Shown: in pieces, positions 1 to 7,203 of the stretch
Layout of the letters: every line of letters begins with the position of its first letter
How positions within the stretch are numbered: position 1 is the stretch's first letter
Assembly: GCA_022360105.1 (NCBI GenBank)
Contig: JAKSDL010000925.1
Span: forward strand, 1 to 17,940
Source: Pseudomonadota bacterium
Lineage (GTDB): Bacteria > SAR324 > XYD2-FULL-50-16 > JAHJRI01
Direction of reading: 5' to 3'
DNA: 17,940 nucleotides
Notes under the pieces: generated by a model
The model's input: the letters and a program-made list of their open reading frames with translations, nothing else
Told to the model about the DNA's origin: nothing
Databases searched by the model: none
Program-made: the position numbers and the translations under genes

Positions 1-67
1 GCCAGGAATTTGGATATGTGACCTCATCGAAGGCCAGCTGGCGGTCCACTGCAAACCCTTGTTATAA
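1..67 (-). repeat. Integron attC site, partial (site A)
   Basis: This is the 3' recombination site of the first cassette, cut by the window edge. Read on the minus strand it begins with the core R'' TTATAAC (61-67), then AAGG, then the arm GTTTGCAGTGGACCGC, and runs into the variable centre. It is nearly identical to the matching half of sites B and C, with a few changes in the centre (GCCAGC instead of GGCAGC or GGCGGC). The other half (L' and R') lies outside the window. Its R'' is the reverse complement of the first bases of its own cassette at 454-448, as expected for an integron cassette. Confidence 0.85.
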
Positions 68-102
68 CGAATTTTAAGTATTGCACAATCTGTTCTTATT
101 GC

Positions 103-423
103 TCAGTTTACAGTATCGACTTTGATGCTGATAATTCCGGTCCTTGTAGGATCATATATTTTATTGATTATCTCTAAAGCCCTTTCTTCTGTACATTTTT
201 TTATTTTCACTTTCCAAGCATTTTGGCTTGAATTTGAATCAAAAAATATTGTCAATACTTTATATTTCTTATCCACTTTAAAGGAAATAATTTTGTCAAT
301 TGGAGCTAAATGATATTTTGAATCATTAACTATCATTTTAATCATGTTCAAAGCGAAAGTATTTGTTGGATAAAGCAAAGCAACAAATAGTGAAAATGTG
401 AGATAAACACAAAGTCTTTTCAA
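103..423 (-). CDS. Cassette-encoded small secreted protein, unknown function
   Basis: This 106-residue protein has a clear N-terminal signal peptide: MKR, a hydrophobic stretch at about 5-18, and a probable cleavage after TFA at about 24. The mature part is about 80 residues, lysine-rich, with beta-like segments, and I recognise no family in it. The start is a TTG at 423-421. It is chosen because AGGAGG sits four bases upstream and because the next in-frame ATG would remove the signal peptide. The gene fills a cassette that starts at 453, with its own attC downstream (site A). It is visibly more A/T-rich than the housekeeping genes further right, as is common for cassette genes. The role is unknown; export to the periplasm or outside is inferred from the signal peptide alone. 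Confidence 0.75.
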   Translation of the reverse strand: MKRLCVYLTFSLFVALLYPTNTFALNMIKMIVNDSKYHLAPIDKIISFKVDKKYKVLTIFFDSNSSQNAWKVKIKKCTEERALEIINKIYDPTRTGIISIKVDTVN

Positions 424-447
424 GTTTCCTCCTCTAATGATATCGGG

Positions 448-571
448 TTATAACGCCGGGTTTCAGTGGCCGCCCTGCAGGGTTTTGGTGTTCACGAAGG
501 ATTTGCCAGGAATTTGGATATTTGACCCCATCGAAGGCAGCATGGCGGTCCACTGCAAACCCTTGTTAGCG
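448..571 (-). repeat. Integron attC site, complete (site B)
   Basis: Read on the minus strand the order is R'' CGCTAAC (571-565), arm GTTTGCAGTGGACCGC, a variable centre, arm GCGGCCACTGAAAC, spacer, and R' GTTATAA (454-448). The two arms pair over 14 positions, leaving an extra G and an extra A unpaired in the first arm. These are the extrahelical bases typical of folded attC sites. The length is about 124 bases. The site joins cassette 2 (on its right) to cassette 1 (on its left); the exchange point lies between the G at 454 and the TT at 453-452. Confidence 0.92.
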
Positions 572-589
572 ATCTCTTGAGCAAATAGT

Positions 590-1057
590 CTAAAAATCAA
601 ATCCTTTTTCTTTGAACTCTTCTTCAAGATAACCACCTTCAAAAGTTCTGATGCCATAGATTTCATCTTTGAATCCGGTGCACTCGATATCTGCCAATAA
701 CTTATCCTTTTTTAATACGTATATTCCTGCGCCTTCAGTTTTTTCTCTAATTCCTCGGATAAAGCTGTAAACAATGTAGCTATATTCTTTGTTTCGAAAT
801 CTGAGATGAGCGCCACCACCACCTGGATACATTGCTGTGCTAAAGTAAGGCTTGGATTTTAGAGTGAGCTCAATTTTTTCATTGCTTCCGAACTTATAAA
901 TGAGCTGCTTGTTTCGTAATTGGCACACTGAAGCATTCTTATTTTTGATCTCACATGAAAAAATAACTTTTTCGTCTTTGTTGCAAAGGTTATTTGCAAT
1001 TAAAGTATTTGGGAAAGAAAGCTGAAAAAGGCCAATTAGTAATATAAAACATTTCAT
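590..1057 (-). CDS. Cassette-encoded secreted protein, unknown function
   Basis: The protein has 155 residues from the preferred start at 1057-1055. An in-frame ATG at 1063 adds two residues, but AGGA at 1066-1063 is properly spaced (five bases) only for the ATG at 1057. A hydrophobic signal peptide ends near LIA at about residue 21. The mature part has cysteines in FSCE, SVCQ and IECTG, a KVIFSCE-type strand, a YKFG-NEKIEL segment and a GGGGAHLRFRNKEY segment. From memory this pattern recurs in short exported proteins in integron cassettes and proteobacterial genomes, but I know of no assigned role. Paired cysteines would fit disulfides in the periplasm. It is the sole gene of cassette 2 (454-1087), directly followed by attC site B. 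Confidence 0.8.
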   Translation of the reverse strand: MKCFILLIGLFQLSFPNTLIANNLCNKDEKVIFSCEIKNKNASVCQLRNKQLIYKFGSNEKIELTLKSKPYFSTAMYPGGGGAHLRFRNKEYSYIVYSFIRGIREKTEGAGIYVLKKDKLLADIECTGFKDEIYGIRTFEGGYLEEEFKEKGFDF

Positions 1058-1081
1058 ACTCATCCTAAGTTTTTATGCAAT

Positions 1082-1204
1082 CGCTAACGCCGGGTTTCAG
1101 TGGCCGCGTGCAAGGTTTTGGTATTAACGAAGGATTTGCCAGGAATTTGGATATTTGACCCCATCGAAGGCGGCATGGCGGTCCACTGCAAACCCTTGTT
1201 ATGT
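1082..1204 (-). repeat. Integron attC site, complete (site C)
   Basis: On the minus strand R'' is ACATAAC (1204-1198), followed by the arm GTTTGCAGTGGACCGC, a centre nearly identical to that of site B, the arm GCGGCCACTGAAAC and R' GTTAGCG (1088-1082). The same two unpaired bases (G and A) occur in the first arm. The site is about 123 bases long. The stop codon of the cassette 3 gene (1201-1199) lies inside R''. The exchange point is between 1088 and 1087, joining cassette 3 to cassette 2. Confidence 0.92.
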
Positions 1205-1732
1205 ATTTGTTTTAATAAACTTTGTTAGACTCTTCAAAGCTTTACTTGTTCCTTTTTTAATTTCTCCACACGCTGTTTCTGCATATGCATTTTTTATTTG
1301 CCCCGCATCTGACTGATTAAATAATTCCGCAAATTGTCCATAAACAGTCACTGTGTCGCGAGGTTCCAGTTTTCTTGGCCATTCTTTTTGGTCGCCTGTT
1401 ATTGGTTGAGGCAGGATAAGACGATCCTTTTTCCCTTTTACGTGAAACCCAACTTCATCAATTGTTACTGCGAAGTAACTAAGGTTGATGATTTCTATTG
1501 CAATGTATTGATTGCTATCCTTAAGAGAAAACCTTGAATCAGAAGTGACAATAAACCTTCCGCCTGTGGTCTGAGATTGAACCATTTGGCGTGTTGTTTT
1601 TGGTATAACTTTTAAACGCACTGACCTTTTTCTACGTTCAATTACGAAATTGTATATACTCAGAAATATTCCAATAAAAGCAGCAAGGGCGACAATATTA
1701 TCTTTGTTTACTAATTTCAATAATTCATCCAT
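1199..1732 (-). CDS. Cassette-encoded membrane-anchored protein, unknown function
   Basis: This 177-residue protein has one hydrophobic segment near the N-terminus (about residues 12-31) followed by the basic stretch ERRKRSVRLK. This suggests a membrane anchor with a cytoplasmic soluble domain. The rest has beta-rich spacing (YIAIEIINLSYFAVTIDEVGF) and a basic C-terminus. I do not recognise a named family, although the layout resembles small one-helix proteins with an Ig-like or similar beta domain. The ATG at 1732 lies 21 bases inside the cassette and has no obvious ribosome binding site, so translation may be weak or leaderless. The TAA stop falls within the R'' core of attC site C, so the gene fills its cassette (1088-1753) almost completely. 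Confidence 0.72.
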   Translation of the reverse strand: MDELLKLVNKDNIVALAAFIGIFLSIYNFVIERRKRSVRLKVIPKTTRQMVQSQTTGGRFIVTSDSRFSLKDSNQYIAIEIINLSYFAVTIDEVGFHVKGKKDRLILPQPITGDQKEWPRKLEPRDTVTVYGQFAELFNQSDAGQIKNAYAETACGEIKKGTSKALKSLTKFIKTNT

Positions 1733-1746
1733 GTCGGTTTATTGAT

Positions 1747-1766
1747 TACATAACGCCAATTATGTA
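1747..1766. repeat. Array-end core site inside an inverted repeat
   Basis: TACATAA, six bases (CGCCAA) and TTATGTA form a perfect 7-base inverted repeat around the first core site of the array, GTTATGT on the minus strand (1754-1748). That core is complementary to R'' of attC site C, so cassette 3 truly begins at 1753. Beyond 1757 there is no sign of the attC arm found at the other sites. Confidence 0.6.
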
Positions 1767-2308
1767 TCTTCGGATCGATAGATCCGGTATTTCGGGTGCA
1801 AAGGTTCAAAATTGAGAGATATACTCTGAATGTGATGGTTTATGTTGCAGATTCGAATGTATTTCATTATTGAGATCGATGAGCAGATAAACCATTGGAA
1901 TAGTATTTAGGTGCTAAAATTATAAGATAAATAAGCTAATTCAGGGCATATAGTTCAATTACGAACATAAATACAAGATAAAAGTGTTTATGTTTTATTT
2001 GAATATAATTCCGGATTTCGGAATTTTTGTTTCAAATTCGAATATAAATGCTTAATTACTGGCTTTTGTACCAGGTAGAACATATATTTTGAGTTTTTCA
2101 TGTCCGATTTTTTCCCCTGATTTGTCAGAGGTATTGATAGCATGGGGGTGCTGGTTAGACAAGTCAGTATGAATTGGGATTGGAGGGATTCACTGTTTAA
2201 GAGTTAATTCAATTGACAAAAGATGGAAAAAACTAAAACACTTTTAAATTGAGGAAGTTTTCGGTTTTGGTTTGACAACATATGCCAACGTGGTAGCAGG
2301 AGTATTCT
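1755..2308. other. A/T-rich gap between cassette array and GH36 gene
   Basis: No credible gene lies here and no integrase coding sequence is seen on either strand. It holds a short hairpin CGGATC-GATA-GATCCG (1771-1786), a second hairpin AATTCCG-GATTT-CGGAATT (2007-2025) followed by TTTG, and three loose copies of a TTYGAATRTA motif near 1853, 1999 and 2036. A TTGACA at 2213-2218 could be the -35 box of the downstream gene, but I see no good -10 at the right distance. A perfect TATAAT on the minus strand at 1924-1919 lacks a convincing -35. Any attI site or cassette promoter would be expected here, but none can be called with confidence. Confidence 0.55.
2007..2028 (+). terminator. Possible intrinsic terminator-like hairpin
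   Basis: A perfect 7-base stem (AATTCCG and CGGAATT) with a 5-base loop is followed by a short T run. The stem is A/T-rich and the T run is only five long counting the stem end. No gene ends directly upstream on the plus strand, so this may be chance. Confidence 0.3.
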
Positions 2309-4519
2309 ATGGGTATTCATTTCGACGAAAAAAAGCGGCTGTTTCATCTCTATTCCAACACAACAAGTTACATTCTCAAAACAACTGATGATGGTGACCT
2401 GATACACCTATTTTGGGGAGAAAAGCTTAGAGATCCGGATATAGAGTATACCCGGCGATCCTCTTTACGAGCGTTTTCACCAAGCACCCATGAATCAAAC
2501 GTTGACCTATCTTACGATACCATGCCAATGGAATATCCGTTTTCTGGCACGGGGGATTTCAGAAATTCCGGGTTTGTCATCCGTTACGAAAACGGAGCAA
2601 CGGCAACGGAATTGAAATACAAAAGACATTCAATTTCCAAAGGAAAGGCAGCCCTGAAAGGCTTGCCTGCCACTTATACCGAGTCGGTTGAAGAAGCCGA
2701 ATCCCTGCTGATTGAAATGGAAGACCACCTTACGGGGATTGTCGTTGAACTTCAGTATGCTATCTTTAACAAAGCCGATGCCATTTGCCGTTCAGTTCGG
2801 CTGATGAATCATTCCCAACAACCCGTATTTATCGAAAGTGCCATGAGCTGTTCCCTTGATTTCCCGGATTCCGGGTTCGATATGTTGCAATTATCAGGAT
2901 CATGGACCAGGGAGAGGCATGTTCATAAAAGACGATTGCAGCCGGGTTCCCAATCTATTGAGAGTAAACGGGGGGTTAGCAGCCATATGCAGAATCCGTT
3001 TATTGCCCTGATGCGACCCGATGCTACCGAATTCCAGGGAGATTGTTACGGCATTTCCCTGGTTTACAGCGGAAACTTCAAGGCTGAGGCAGAGGTCGAA
3101 CAATTTGGCACCACAAGAGTCACCATGGGGATTAACACCTTTAATTTCTCCTGGAAACTTAACCCGGAAGAATCTTTTCAGACCCCGGAAGCTGTTCTGG
3201 TATTCTCAAGCAAAGGCTTAAACGGATTATCGTCTGTTTATCACCAATTGTATCGAGAACGGCTGTGCAGAGGAAAATTCAGGGATAAAACCCGGCCAGT
3301 TCTGGTTAACAATTGGGAAGCAACCTATTTCGATTTCGATGAAACCAAACTTCTGGATATTGCTAAAGTTGCCAGGGATTTAGGTATCGAACTGTTTGTA
3401 CTGGATGACGGTTGGTTTGGCAAAAGAGATGAGGATAACAGCTCACTTGGAGACTGGTTTGAAGATCGCAGGAAGTTGCCGGAGGGGTTAGCCGGTCTTG
3501 GCAAAAAGATACGGGACCTGGGACTTGACTTGGGTCTCTGGGTGGAACCGGAAATGATCTCTAAAAACAGCGAACTTTACAAAGAACATCCCGACTGGTG
3601 TTTGCATATCCCGGAAAGGAGAAAAACCGAATCGCGTAATCAATTAGTCCTGGATCTTTCCAGGGCAGAGGTCTGCGATTTTTTGATAGAAACCTTGAGC
3701 AAGGTGTTTTCTTCTACAAACCTGTCTTACGTCAAATGGGATATGAACAGAAACCTGACGGAGGTCTTTTCTGTCGCCTACCCTGCCGATCAACAGGGAG
3801 AAATTGCTCATCGTTACGTGTTGGGTTTGTATCGGGTGCTGGAAACCCTTGTAAGCAATTTTCCCAATATTTTGTTTGAAAGCTGTTCCGGAGGCGGTGG
3901 CCGGTTTGATCCCGGTATGTTGTACTACATGCCGCAAACCTGGGCTAGTGATGACACCGATGCTATAGAACGACTTAAGATTCAACATGGAACCAGCATT
4001 GTTTATCCACCGATAACCATGGGATCTCATGTGTCTGCGGTTCCCAATCACCAGGTTCACCGCACTACGCCACTATTGACTCGTCTGCATACCTCCATGT
4101 GCGGAAATTTTGGGTTTGAATTGGATCTCGAACAACTGGAAGCCCGGGAAAAAGAACTTGTTATCCAACATATTGAGATCTACAAGGACATCCGGGCGCT
4201 TATCCAATTCGGGGATTTTTACCGCTTGTCCAGTCCTTTTGAAGACAATCTCACTGCCTGGATGTTTGTGAATAAAGAGCAATCAGAAGCTGCTTTGTTT
4301 TATTGCCAGGTTCTGGCTCAACCACATGCTCCCCAACAGATCATCCGTCTTCAGGGGTTGAATGGTAACAAAGACTATAAACTGCTTAACTATGATTCCT
4401 TTTTCGAGGCCATGGGTTACAAGGAGATTTATGGCGGGGATGCCCTTATGAAAGCTGGATTTCGAATCACGCCTTTAATGGGGGATTTTCAGAGTGCCTT
4501 GCTGAGATTTAAAGGGTAA
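2309..4519 (+). CDS. Alpha-galactosidase, glycoside hydrolase family 36
   Basis: The enzyme releases terminal alpha-1,6-galactose from oligosaccharides such as melibiose and raffinose. At 736 residues it has the usual GH36 length: an N-terminal beta-sandwich (to about 320), a TIM barrel (about 330-650) and a small C-terminal beta domain. Motifs seen are LFVLDDGWFG (362-371), GLWVEPEM (409-416), YVKWDMNR with nucleophile Asp478, CSGGGGRFDPG (526-536) and SDDTDA with acid/base Asp548. From memory the Geobacillus enzyme AgaA uses the same residue numbers. No signal peptide is seen, so it should act in the cytoplasm on imported sugar. AGGAG six bases upstream supports the ATG at 2309. The gene stands alone: no sugar transporter, galactokinase or regulator adjoins it. 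It converges on the DUF3141 gene, with a hairpin between them. Confidence 0.95.
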   Translation: MGIHFDEKKRLFHLYSNTTSYILKTTDDGDLIHLFWGEKLRDPDIEYTRRSSLRAFSPSTHESNVDLSYDTMPMEYPFSGTGDFRNSGFVIRYENGATATELKYKRHSISKGKAALKGLPATYTESVEEAESLLIEMEDHLTGIVVELQYAIFNKADAICRSVRLMNHSQQPVFIESAMSCSLDFPDSGFDMLQLSGSWTRERHVHKRRLQPGSQSIESKRGVSSHMQNPFIALMRPDATEFQGDCYGISLVYSGNFKAEAEVEQFGTTRVTMGINTFNFSWKLNPEESFQTPEAVLVFSSKGLNGLSSVYHQLYRERLCRGKFRDKTRPVLVNNWEATYFDFDETKLLDIAKVARDLGIELFVLDDGWFGKRDEDNSSLGDWFEDRRKLPEGLAGLGKKIRDLGLDLGLWVEPEMISKNSELYKEHPDWCLHIPERRKTESRNQLVLDLSRAEVCDFLIETLSKVFSSTNLSYVKWDMNRNLTEVFSVAYPADQQGEIAHRYVLGLYRVLETLVSNFPNILFESCSGGGGRFDPGMLYYMPQTWASDDTDAIERLKIQHGTSIVYPPITMGSHVSAVPNHQVHRTTPLLTRLHTSMCGNFGFELDLEQLEAREKELVIQHIEIYKDIRALIQFGDFYRLSSPFEDNLTAWMFVNKEQSEAALFYCQVLAQPHAPQQIIRLQGLNGNKDYKLLNYDSFFEAMGYKEIYGGDALMKAGFRITPLMGDFQSALLRFKG

Positions 4520-4539
4520 GGGCAGTTATCAGTCTGGTT

Positions 4540-4576
4540 GATGGGCAACGAGTTGCCCATCCTGCAGTTGCACTGC
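4540..4576. terminator. Hairpins between convergent genes
   Basis: GATGGGCAAC and GTTGCCCATC form a perfect 10-base inverted repeat with a two-base centre (4540-4561), followed by a second small hairpin GCAGT-TGC-ACTGC (4564-4576). They sit between the stops of the GH36 gene and the DUF3141 gene and could end transcription from both sides. There is no T run. The GGGCAAC/GTTGCCCATCCT core resembles sequence at 16557-16572 and 16654-16676, so this may be a dispersed repeat used as a terminator. Confidence 0.5.
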
Positions 4577-4601
4577 GCTAAGAGTTGGTGGGTCCGCTTC
4601 G

Positions 4602-6866
4602 TTAGTTGAGTTCCAAGATCCTTTTAAATTCATCCAACATGTTTTTTTCATTGACGGTGATGGGAGAGTCGGCAGCAGCGACTCTTTCTGCCAGCAGGTA
4701 AGCTTCTTTGCGTTCCTTCGCCGTTTTCAACAACTTGTTAAGAGATTGCAATCCCTTTTCCTGGTCGGTTTGCAGAATGCGGGCTTGTTCTTTTGCTGTT
4801 CTCTTAAGCTCGCTTACAGGCATGCCTTTCAATTTTTCGTGAGACTGGATAATACGACTGGCCTCCTTCATCTCTTTCTCATCCACAACCTTGTCTTCCC
4901 GAGCAATAGCAAGCATCATGCGAATGACTCCTTCGGCAAAGTTCCCTGTTTCCATCAACGATAACCAGCGCTCCCTGTCTTTTCTGCTATCTGCTGTGAG
5001 CTTCTTTTTGCGCTCTTTAGTTACCTGTTTGTTTTCTGTCTTTTTAGGCAGAAACAGATCCCACATGGGATTGTCATAAATCGTTTTGAAGATCATTTGT
5101 TGGGTTCTATCCCGCATGTCCTGGGCAAGATCCAGCCATTCCTTTCCGAACTCGTACCAATTCTTTTCCAATTGGAGAAAGGGATTGTCGTCCTTAACAG
5201 GTGTACGGTTATCCTTAACAGTTTTAGCGGCATTCTCCAAACCGCTAAAAACGGGATTCTTATCGGAAAAGAACGTTCTCTGGACTCTGAGTGGATGAAA
5301 TTGCCTGGACAGTTCCGCTGTTTGTTCATTCACAAAGAGTTTTACCCAGGGACGAAAAAATGTTCGATAAACCTGGTCATTTAACTCGGACAACCTGGAA
5401 ACCCTTCGAAAGGAATCGTAGTCTCCATCTCCATCGCAATATTTGAGAATATCCTCCATTTCCCGTTGTTCAAACCGCACCTGGTAATCATTCATCCAGT
5501 TCTTGCCTGGGGTTTTGGTGATCACCATTTCGTAAAGACCGGGCCAGAGAAAATCGATGAGTTCAATGTTGCCTATCATCTCCTGTTGTTCCTTGTTGGC
5601 AATTGCGGTGGATACAAAAATGCCAAGGTGGCCGATCTCCGGATGCACCATATAAACAATCACCTGCTGCCGGCGCTTGATCTCTTCCACGCTGCCGTAA
5701 ATCTTCGGGATCCAAAACAGGGCCTGCTGTGGCGGAGCAATGAAATCGCCTTCCGAAGCAAACACCAACACGGAATCATCAATGTCTCTCAGGTCGATCC
5801 TGTTATCTCCATCCAAGAAGAATTGGTTTTCTTCCAGTTTATTCCCGATGAAAAGATCTCCCGCTATCTGGCAAATCTCCTCGGTGGTTAGTCTGAAATA
5901 AGCGCTTGACCATTTTTCATAGTGAAGAAATCGTTTCTCTTCGGTGTCCGCTTTTGAGTAGAGCTTGTAGTACTTGGACCAGTAATTGGCGGTGAAAGTG
6001 GCAAGTTCCATATTCATGACAAGACTGGCGCCATCAAAAAGCCCATTTCCCAAATCGCCGGAAAAGGAATTGGCCCAAACGCCTCCAACCATGCCTCCAA
6101 GGTATCTCATGGGATTTTTATGGCCGATTCCGGCCCAATAAGAGAGCGGAGCTCCGTTCATCAACAAGGGACCAACCAGATCAGGTCGATCTGCTGCTAA
6201 AATGGCTGAAGCCCATCCTCCCTGGCAATTACCTACCACAGCCGGTCTGGGCGCGTTTGGATGTCGACGAACGATCTCTTCCAGAAATTGAACCTGGGCA
6301 TTTTTAACGTCTGATAATGTCTGGCCAGGGACAGGGTCGGTGTAAAAATAAACGAAATAAACATCGTATCCAAAGGAGAGAGCCAGGCCAATTTCGGATG
6401 TTTCCTTTGAGCCCCCAATGCCTGCACCATGGCCAGCCCTGGGATCGAAAATTACCACGGGACGTTTGACTTCCTGGTCAGTATATTGCTGTTCCAGGGT
6501 AAAGGCATCTCTTCTTTCTTTTGGAATCCTGCTCTTCTTTGAAGACTTAGTTCGTCTATCCTTGATTTTAGCTAAAGCGAAATTGACAGGTTTTTCGAAT
6601 TCCCGGGCATCCAGGATGGTATCATAATCGAAAATCAAAACAGGCGGTTGACCTCTTTTCAGATGGTCATAATATTGATTGCCCCGTTTGCGCAGAATAT
6701 CGGTAAACAATATGGAACGTTGCCAGGCATCCCTGCCGTATTCAAACATGTCTTGAAGGATATTGAAGGGATTGATCGATTTCGTGCTAGAATTCTGAAG
6801 TTCCATACTACTCTCCCTGGCAGATGGGTTGGGTGTGCCGGTTTTTTTACTCTTCACCGGCATCAC
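4602..6866 (-). CDS. DUF3141 protein, PhaC-like alpha/beta hydrolase with TerB-like tail
   Basis: This 754-residue protein is probably a PHA polymerase or hydrolase acting at the granule surface. Seen: a long N-terminal region, then an alpha/beta-hydrolase core (about 130-450). Cys214 lies in GNCQGGW, the PhaC-type lipase box with Cys in place of Ser; Asp374 is in EGDFIAPPQQ and His413 in HPEIGHLG. The Cys-Asp spacing (160) matches Cupriavidus PhaC (319 to 480). Segments KRFLHYEKW (311-319) and RIDLRDIDDSVLVF (356-369) also resemble PhaC. A linker is followed by an acidic-helical TerB-like domain (about 640-754). The start is GTG 6866 or ATG 6863, both served by GGAG at about 6876-6873; the phasin stop lies only 2-5 bases upstream, so translation is probably coupled. 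The fold is secure, but which reaction it catalyses is inference. Confidence 0.88.
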   Translation of the reverse strand: MMPVKSKKTGTPNPSARESSMELQNSSTKSINPFNILQDMFEYGRDAWQRSILFTDILRKRGNQYYDHLKRGQPPVLIFDYDTILDAREFEKPVNFALAKIKDRRTKSSKKSRIPKERRDAFTLEQQYTDQEVKRPVVIFDPRAGHGAGIGGSKETSEIGLALSFGYDVYFVYFYTDPVPGQTLSDVKNAQVQFLEEIVRRHPNAPRPAVVGNCQGGWASAILAADRPDLVGPLLMNGAPLSYWAGIGHKNPMRYLGGMVGGVWANSFSGDLGNGLFDGASLVMNMELATFTANYWSKYYKLYSKADTEEKRFLHYEKWSSAYFRLTTEEICQIAGDLFIGNKLEENQFFLDGDNRIDLRDIDDSVLVFASEGDFIAPPQQALFWIPKIYGSVEEIKRRQQVIVYMVHPEIGHLGIFVSTAIANKEQQEMIGNIELIDFLWPGLYEMVITKTPGKNWMNDYQVRFEQREMEDILKYCDGDGDYDSFRRVSRLSELNDQVYRTFFRPWVKLFVNEQTAELSRQFHPLRVQRTFFSDKNPVFSGLENAAKTVKDNRTPVKDDNPFLQLEKNWYEFGKEWLDLAQDMRDRTQQMIFKTIYDNPMWDLFLPKKTENKQVTKERKKKLTADSRKDRERWLSLMETGNFAEGVIRMMLAIAREDKVVDEKEMKEASRIIQSHEKLKGMPVSELKRTAKEQARILQTDQEKGLQSLNKLLKTAKERKEAYLLAERVAAADSPITVNEKNMLDEFKRILELN

Positions 6867-6868
6867 AT

Positions 6869-7177
6869 CTACTCCGACTTTTTGGTAGATTTTGCTTTGG
6901 TGGTTGTTGTAGCAACAACAGGCTCTGACAGGTATTCTCGAACCTTGTCAAAGTTGTTGGTTACATACTCTTTGTAAGTTTCCGTGCCCTGTTTTACAAA
7001 ATCAACCCATTGGGCATAGGTTTCTCTTGCGTTTTCCGGAAGGTAGGTGTTGTTTTCAAACACCTGGTCTACCAGCCGTTGACCTTGTTCCTGAGCAGCA
7101 TCCAGAAAAGTGAAAGAATTTTCGAAAAGAGATTTTTGGTAATCAACAGCTTGAACGAGTGTTTTGTTGTCGTACAT
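6869..7177 (-). CDS. Phasin-like PHA granule protein
   Basis: This small helical protein of 102 residues probably coats PHA granules. It has no signal peptide or membrane helix. An amphipathic helix (about 1-45, with QAVDYQKSLFENSFTFLDAAQEQGQRLVDQ) and a second helix (about 50-85) are followed by a flexible tail rich in Thr, Lys and Ser (TTTTKAKSTKKSE), like the Ala/Lys tails of phasins. AAAGGAGA a few bases upstream supports the ATG at 7177. It is the second gene of a three-gene minus-strand operon, 26 bases after the other phasin-like gene and 2-5 bases before the DUF3141 gene. The assignment rests on size, helix pattern and neighbours rather than on a strong motif. Confidence 0.72.
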   Translation of the reverse strand: MYDNKTLVQAVDYQKSLFENSFTFLDAAQEQGQRLVDQVFENNTYLPENARETYAQWVDFVKQGTETYKEYVTNNFDKVREYLSEPVVATTTTKAKSTKKSE

Positions 7178-7203
7178 GACGTTCTCCTTTGAATGGATTT
7201 CAG

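Noticed and set aside
463..666. A 67-residue minus-strand open frame across attC site B and the end of cassette 2
   Set aside because: It lies over the attC repeat and the 3' end of the cassette 2 gene in another frame, with no ribosome site or protein-like features.
1..1204. Repeats at 1-67, 448-571 and 1082-1204 as a CRISPR array or transposon ends
   Set aside because: The repeats are about 124 bases, spaced one gene apart, with inner arms carrying unpaired bases and core sites complementary to cassette starts. That fits attC sites and not CRISPR repeats or insertion-sequence ends.
2213..2218. TTGACA as the -35 box of the galactosidase promoter
   Set aside because: No acceptable -10 hexamer lies 15-19 bases downstream, so no promoter was called.
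3644..4060. A 138-residue minus-strand open frame inside the galactosidase gene
   Set aside because: It is antisense to the conserved GH36 barrel, including both catalytic motifs, and has no start context.
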